DNA from: Gigantopelta aegis
Lineage: Eukaryota > Mollusca > Gastropoda > Neomphalida > Peltospiridae
Direction of reading: 5' to 3'
Assembly: GCF_016097555.1 (NCBI RefSeq)
Contig: NC_054708.1
Location: forward strand, 26,186,205-26,250,204
Length of the DNA: 64,000 bases
This document shows positions 58,690-64,000 of the stretch, piece by piece. Position numbers and translations under genes: made by a program. Within the stretch, counting starts at the first letter, position 1. Every line of letters begins with the position of its first letter. The notes under the pieces were generated by a model. That model was given only the letters and a program-made list of their open reading frames with translations, searched no databases and was not told the DNA's origin.

Positions 58690-59290
58690 TGTGAAATTGT
58701 GTTGTGGTTTTTTTCATGTGATACCAATACCTCATGAGTTGTGTCATGATGGCACAGTGGTTTTCCTTTGATGCACAGACAATGTGGAGTATTGACAGTC
58801 AAGAAAAAAAAGAAGATTTTATGCACATAATCAAATTGCATTTTAAATCAAGATTTAACAATTTAAGAAGAAAATATTTGGAACTAGAAAATGAGCCTGG
58901 ATAGAATTGCTTAACAGAAACAGATTTTCAGTCTTGTGAAAAGATAAAAAAAGTTTTTTTTTTTAAATCAGTTAATGGAACAGATGCAGAAATGAACTGG
59001 AATTGAATGTTACCCCAGCTTTCTTGTTATTCTCATTGTAAATCATTTTGTTAATTTATTCTTAATGAATTTCATTATAGTTAATATATACTCACATTTC
59101 ATACAGTATAATACTAATATTATGCTTAGGGATCTTTTTTCAGTTTCCAGCTCAACACACTTGTTTTTATTTCACACACAACATGTTTATCGAGATATTA
59201 CTTGTATAATATACCAATGTGAAACTATTCAGTTTCATTTAAGTTATCACTTTACCATCCAACTTTATGTTAGACAAGGACCCTTACTTT
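58690..59290 (+). other. Probable mitoguardin 3' UTR
   Basis: AT-rich, no frame of note, following the stop codon at 58687-58689. No other content recognised. Confidence 0.45.
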
Positions 59291-60062
59291 AAAAAAAACC
59301 TAACTCCAGACTGTCCCTTACTTATAAGACTAAGTCCAGACTTAACACTAGTCAAGTCTTCCTACTACTGCTATTGAAAAACGCAATAAACTCCAGACTG
59401 TCCCTTACTTATAAGACTAAGTCCAGACTTAACACTAGTCAAGTCTTCCTACTACTGCTATTGAAAAACGCAATAAAATCCAGACTGTCCCTTACTTATA
59501 AGACTAAGTCCAGACTTAACACTAGTCAAGTCTTCCTACTACTGCTATTGAAAAACGCAATAAACTCCAGACTGCCCCTTACTTAAAAGACTAAGTCCAG
59601 ACTTAACACTAGTCAAGTCTTCCTACTACTGCTATTGAAAAACGCAATAAAATCCAGACTGTCCCTTACTTATAAGACTAAGTCCAGACTTAACACTAGT
59701 CAAGTCTTCCTACTACTGCTATTGAAAAACGCAATAAACTCCAGACTGTCCCTTACTTATAAGACTAAGTCCAGACTTAACACTAGTCAAGTCTTCCTAC
59801 TACTGCTATTGAAAAACGCAATAAAATCCAGACTGTCCCTTACTTATAAGACTAAGTCCAGACTTAACACTAGTCAAGTCTTCCTATTACTGCTATTGAA
59901 AAACGCAATAAACTCCAGACTGCCCCTTACTTATAAGACTAAGTCCAGACTTAACACTAGTCAAGTCTTCCTACTACTGCTATTGAAAAACGCAATAAAA
60001 TCCAGACTGTCCCTTACTTATAAGACTAAGTCCAGACTTAACACTAGTCAAGTCTTCCTACT
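59290..60062. repeat. 87-bp minisatellite with alternating unit types
   Basis: Units start TTGAAAAACGCAATAAA at 59374, 59461, 59548, 59635, 59722, 59809, 59896 and 59983, with a partial unit before. The next bases alternate CTCC and ATCC strictly, so the true period is 174 bp. Each unit holds AATAAA. The unit is 29 codons, so the long frames over it are not genes. An ACT-triplet tract follows (60060-60112). Confidence 0.96.
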
Positions 60063-60112
60063 ACTACTACAACTACCATTACTACTACTATTACTACTAC
60101 TACTACTACTAC

Positions 60113-60816
60113 ACAATTTAAATCTGTTGAAATAATTGATATGGACACCATTTTTTCAATATACTCCATCCTGACCTCTGACCTTGTGCATTTCCCCCCT
60201 TTTCCAACTTACACCCCGAACATTCAAAGCCGAAATCTGTTGAAATAATTGATATGGACACCCTTTGTTTGTCACTTAGATTTGATGAGGTGTATGCACG
60301 TAGCTGCCTGTAGATGTAGGCCTGTGATTCAAACTTCCGTTTTTACACCACGTGTCAAAATAAACATGTATTGGATACCAAATAGCTATAGTTTAAAGAG
60401 TGTTGAGACTTTGTTAAACTAGAAGTTTTATGTCTTTAGTTGTTGATAATTGTGACCAGTAGTGCTTGATGTGTGTTCCTCTGTGTTTGAGTGATGTCTC
60501 AGTGCACTACTCACAAGTAAATAAGAGTATTTTTTATATATTATATTGACATATTTTACTTGTAAATATTATGTTATTTAACAGTAATGTAAAATGTTTA
60601 ACATGTAAATGATTTCATGTTTGATGTACACGTGATGATTAAATACACATGTATGTACATTTTGTTAATGGTATAAAATTGTTTCATCCTTTCATCTATA
60701 GTGTTAACAATCAAACAGACTACTTTATGTCACAAAACCTAGATAATCAACTAAGCCTAAACAAAATAATGTTTTCAGAAACCCTACCCTACATGAAAAA
60801 AAATCTAGAGCCGGCC
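60113..60816. other. Flank after the 87-bp array
   Basis: A 28-base direct repeat (AATCTGTTGAAATAATTGAT then ATGGACACC) at about 60120-60150 and 60234-60262; a faint SINE trace (CACGTGTCAAAATAAACATG, 60350-60415). No gene. Confidence 0.5.
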
Positions 60817-61174
60817 TTAAAGGCATACTTTCACACATTTAAGGACCATATTTCTCTGAAAATGAATAAAAAAAATCAAAATTACATTAACTTTTACAGA
60901 CCAAATCTAGCTATTGCATCACTTTTAACTGCACCATGATGGAGTGAAATCCATGTCAACCCTCTCAGCAATGTTTTAGTTTTTGAATTATGGACCATTG
61001 CCATAATTCAATTATTTTTACAAAATATTAATAAGTGGAGTATGGTGGTTAGGTAGATGGTTGAATAAAGTACATTTAGGAACAAATCAAATATATACAT
61101 TATGTATATTTTTTTAAGTAATACTTTGTTAAGCCATGTAATAGGTCAGTGGTCTGTGACAATATGCCTTTTAA
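60817..61174. mobile_element. TTAA inverted-repeat MITE (family 3), second copy
   Basis: TTAAAGGCATACTTTCACAC left; CTGTGACAATATGCCTTTTAA right. Interior GGACCATTGCCATAATTCAA is the inverse of 40319-40340. The 96-codon frame 60649-60939 is an artefact. Confidence 0.85.
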
Positions 61175-62590
61175 CTTTTATCCAATGCATTTTTTCTTCT
61201 TCTGATTTTTTTAATATTATGAAGGTAAAAAGAGTAGATGTTATTTAAACCTGTACGGGTGAATGTTATAAAAAATATTAAATTACATTTAAAAAATAAT
61301 AATAAGTCTGCCTACCTATATGAACCTAATTTTATAATATTTTTTTTGCACATTCTCTGAAATGTTCGCTTTGTTTAGGCTTTACATCTAAAGGATATCA
61401 ATGAATGAAAAATAATGTGGATCTCTGCTGAACAATTAAATCAAACTTTAAACATTTATTTTAGATTACAGCTCTAAACCTTCCATGCAATATATGTGTA
61501 GGTTTGCCTGGGCATTTAGATATTACAATATCTGACACATTGATTTAATAATGTTCCCTTGTTAAATACATTACAAATACTAGTTGTTTTATTTGCATTT
61601 GTTGAGTTTAACTACTAAGTGCACTGTGCTATATACTTGCATACACTACTGCAGGTAAATCAGTGGCTATTTCCCGACTTATTACACACCAGTGTAAGAT
61701 ATTGCTCATGTCATAACAATCACTCAGTATCTAACTAGTGTAATATTGGTGTGACGTAGATCACTTGCTGACCCAATTCGTAGAAAAATAACGTAGTAGG
61801 TCTCAACATTTGCTTGCTTTTGCACGTTTGCAGTTGGTTTGTAATAAATAAAATACTAAACTAGCTTGTTTGTCATACCATTTTTATTAATTTCGTGAAC
61901 AGTGTTGGTATCTGATTCGCTTTCGATCGTCACATACCAAAACTTCACTTATTTCATAAAAATGATATGACAGGCAAGCTCATTTAGTATTCAATATTTA
62001 AGGAACCAGACAGGAATGTGGGGTACAGCCTCCACACCTAAGGACCTTAAAGGCTTTTTTCTTTTGTTGTATTACATATCGAGGGATGACAACTTAAAAT
62101 ATCCTTCCTAGAGGCTTTTATTTCTCTTTCATTGGTGCATGTATTCATAAACTGTATATGGTTCATGGGCACACTTAGGTGAAAAGTAATAATACTATTG
62201 AGATGTACTTCAGAATTCAAAACAAGTTACAATGGGTGGCATAATACATTTTCAGTTTCTTTTTAAAATAATCAAGTATTCTTGCATACATTCCAGTTTT
62301 CATAAATAAATCTTATAATACAACTTTTTGTAAATGTTTTTTTTTATGTGAAATACAATTTGGTAATGAAGTCACTAAAAAAAATTCTTTTAAATTTGAC
62401 TACATTTTGTAAATATACCATTCTTCATCCACTTGTTTTTTCATGCCAAAGTTTCATTGTTTTGGTTATATTCTCGCCGAACATTTTGCATGTATTCGAT
62501 AGCCTAATATATAAACGCACAAAGAGTGGATACCTTGTAGAAGTAATTTTTTGACTGATCACTCCGAGTGTTAAGTAGCATTATGTTTGT
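61175..62590. other. Intergenic, no gene seen
   Basis: Unique AT-rich DNA. I find no exon with convincing splice signals on either strand. Confidence 0.5.
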
Positions 62591-62593
62591 AGG

Positions 62594-63965
62594 CCCCTAC
62601 CAGTCCAACAGGAGGGGACCATAGGCTTTGTCTGCCAGTCCAACAGGAGGGGACCATAGGCTTTGTCTACCAGTCCAACAGGAGGGGACCATAGGCTTTG
62701 TCTACCAGTCCAACAGGAGGGGACCATAGGCTTTGTCTGCCAGTCCAATTGGAGGGGACTATAGGCTTTGTCTACCAGTCCAACAGGAGGGGACCATAGG
62801 CTTTGTCTGCCAGTCCAACAGGAGGGGACCATAGGCTTTGTCTACCAGTCCAACAGGAGGGGACCATAGGCTTTGTCTGCCAGTCCAACAGGAGGGGACC
62901 ATAGGCTTTGTCTACCAGTCCAACAGGAGGGGACCATAGGCTTTGTCTACCAGTCCAACAGGAGGGGACCATAGGCTTTGTCTACCAGTCCAACAGGAGG
63001 GGACCATAGGCTTTGTCTACCAGTCCAACAGGAGGGGACCATAGGCTTTGTCTACCAGTCCAACAGGAGGGGACCATGGGCTTTGTCTACCAGTCCAACA
63101 GGAGGGGACCATAGGCTTTGTCTACCAGTCCAATTGGAGGGGACCAAAGGCTTTGTCTGTCAGTCCAATTGGAGGGGACCATGGGCTTTGTCTGCCAGTC
63201 CAATTGGAAGGGACTATGGGCTTTGTCTACCAGTCCAATTGGAAGGGACTATGGGCTTTGTCTACCAGTCCAACAGGAGGGGACCATAGGCTTTGTCTAC
63301 CAGTGCAATTGGAGGGGACCAAAGGCTTTGTCTACCAGTCCAACAGGAGGGGACCATAGGCTTTGTCTGCCAGTCCAACAGGAGGGGACCATAGGCTTTG
63401 TCTGCCAGTCCAACAGGAGGGGACCATAGGCTTTGTCTACCAGTCCAACAGGAGGGGACCATAGGCTTTGTCTACCAGTCCAACAGGAGGGGACCATAGG
63501 CTTTGTCTACCAGTCCAACAGGAGGGGACCATAGGCTTTGTCTACCAGTCCAACAGGAGGGGACCATGGGCTTTGTCTACCAGTCCAACAGGAGGGGACC
63601 ATGGGCTTTGTCTGCCAGTCCAATTGGAAGGGACTATGGGCTTTGTCTACCAGTCCAATTGGAAGGGACTATGGGCTTTGTCTACCAGTCCAACAGGAGG
63701 GGACCATAGGCTTTGTCTACCAGTGCAATTGGAGGGGACCAAAGGCTTTGTCTACCAGTCCAACAGGAGGGGACTATAGGCTTTGTCTGCCAGTCCAATT
63801 GGAAGGGACTATGGGCTTTGTCTACCAGTCCAATTGGAAGGGACTATGGGCTTTGTCTACAAGTCCAGTTGGAAGGGACTATGGGCTTTGTCTACCAGTC
63901 CAATTGGAAGGGACTATGGGCTTTGTCTACCAGTCCAATTTGAGGGAACTATGGGCTTTGTCACC
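62594..63965. repeat. 35-bp minisatellite, about 39 units
   Basis: Unit words CAGTCCAACAGGAGGGGACC and ATAGGCTTTGTCTAC. A second variant, CAATTGGAAGGGACTATGGG, occurs in blocks; the block order at 63201-63375 recurs at 63621-63795, an offset of 420 bases or 12 units. The overlapping 66-103 codon frames on both strands are by-products. Confidence 0.97.
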
Positions 63966-64000
63966 ATCCTATGTGTGTGTCCATCCATCCATCCCACTTA

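Noticed and set aside
59374..60135. 166-codon frame with leucine-rich repeats
   Set aside because: An 87-bp (29-codon) minisatellite makes it; there is no start context, splice link or homology.
62594..63965. CRISPR-like array of 35-bp repeats
   Set aside because: The repeats are contiguous, with no unique spacers, in a eukaryotic gene flank; it is a minisatellite.

Overview
The window is nuclear DNA of an animal, most likely a mollusc or other lophotrochozoan. It holds split genes with GT-AG introns, animal gene families, AT-rich introns, many tRNA-headed SINEs of a type I associate with mollusc assemblies, small palindromic DNA transposons and several minisatellites. There is nothing bacterial in it: no operon, CRISPR array or phage.

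Three real genes can be read. (1) Positions 195-5016, plus strand: the last three exons of a gene that starts before the window. I cannot name it; the C-terminal part looks like a small EF-hand/p25-alpha-type fold. (2) Positions 42878 down to 15893, minus strand: INTS5, Integrator complex subunit 5. About 22 exons were placed, all but one of them with matching splice phases, from a start codon in a 42-base first coding exon to a stop codon that lies inside a 34-bp minisatellite. (3) Positions 46747-58689, plus strand: mitoguardin (MIGA1/MIGA2 family), 12 coding exons and about 518 residues, with an N-terminal membrane anchor, a FFAT-like motif and the conserved C-terminal domain. Gene 1 and INTS5 are convergent; INTS5 and mitoguardin are head to head, 3.9 kb apart. 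INTS5 works in the nucleus on RNA polymerase II transcripts and mitoguardin on the mitochondrial outer membrane, so their proximity implies no shared pathway.

The rest is repeats. About 30 SINE copies or fragments share one central core but carry different tRNA-like heads and two different tails. Many have clear target-site duplications, and several are nested in one another. At least seven families of short inverted-repeat elements are present, several with TTAA at both ends and one Mutator-like with a 9-bp duplication. Tandem arrays with units of 33, 34, 35, 71, 87 and 99 bp occur, mostly in introns and 3' regions. One SINE (1324-3345) is split by a 1.6 kb insertion carrying a GC-rich minus-strand reading frame for a protein I do not recognise.

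The most interesting pattern is repeats at gene-structure signals: a minisatellite that contains the INTS5 stop codon, a triplicated INTS5 splice acceptor with part of its exon, a SINE whose target duplication is a mitoguardin splice donor, transposons starting within 8-25 bases of three INTS5 donors, and an 87-bp array carrying regularly spaced AATAAA hexamers after the mitoguardin stop codon.
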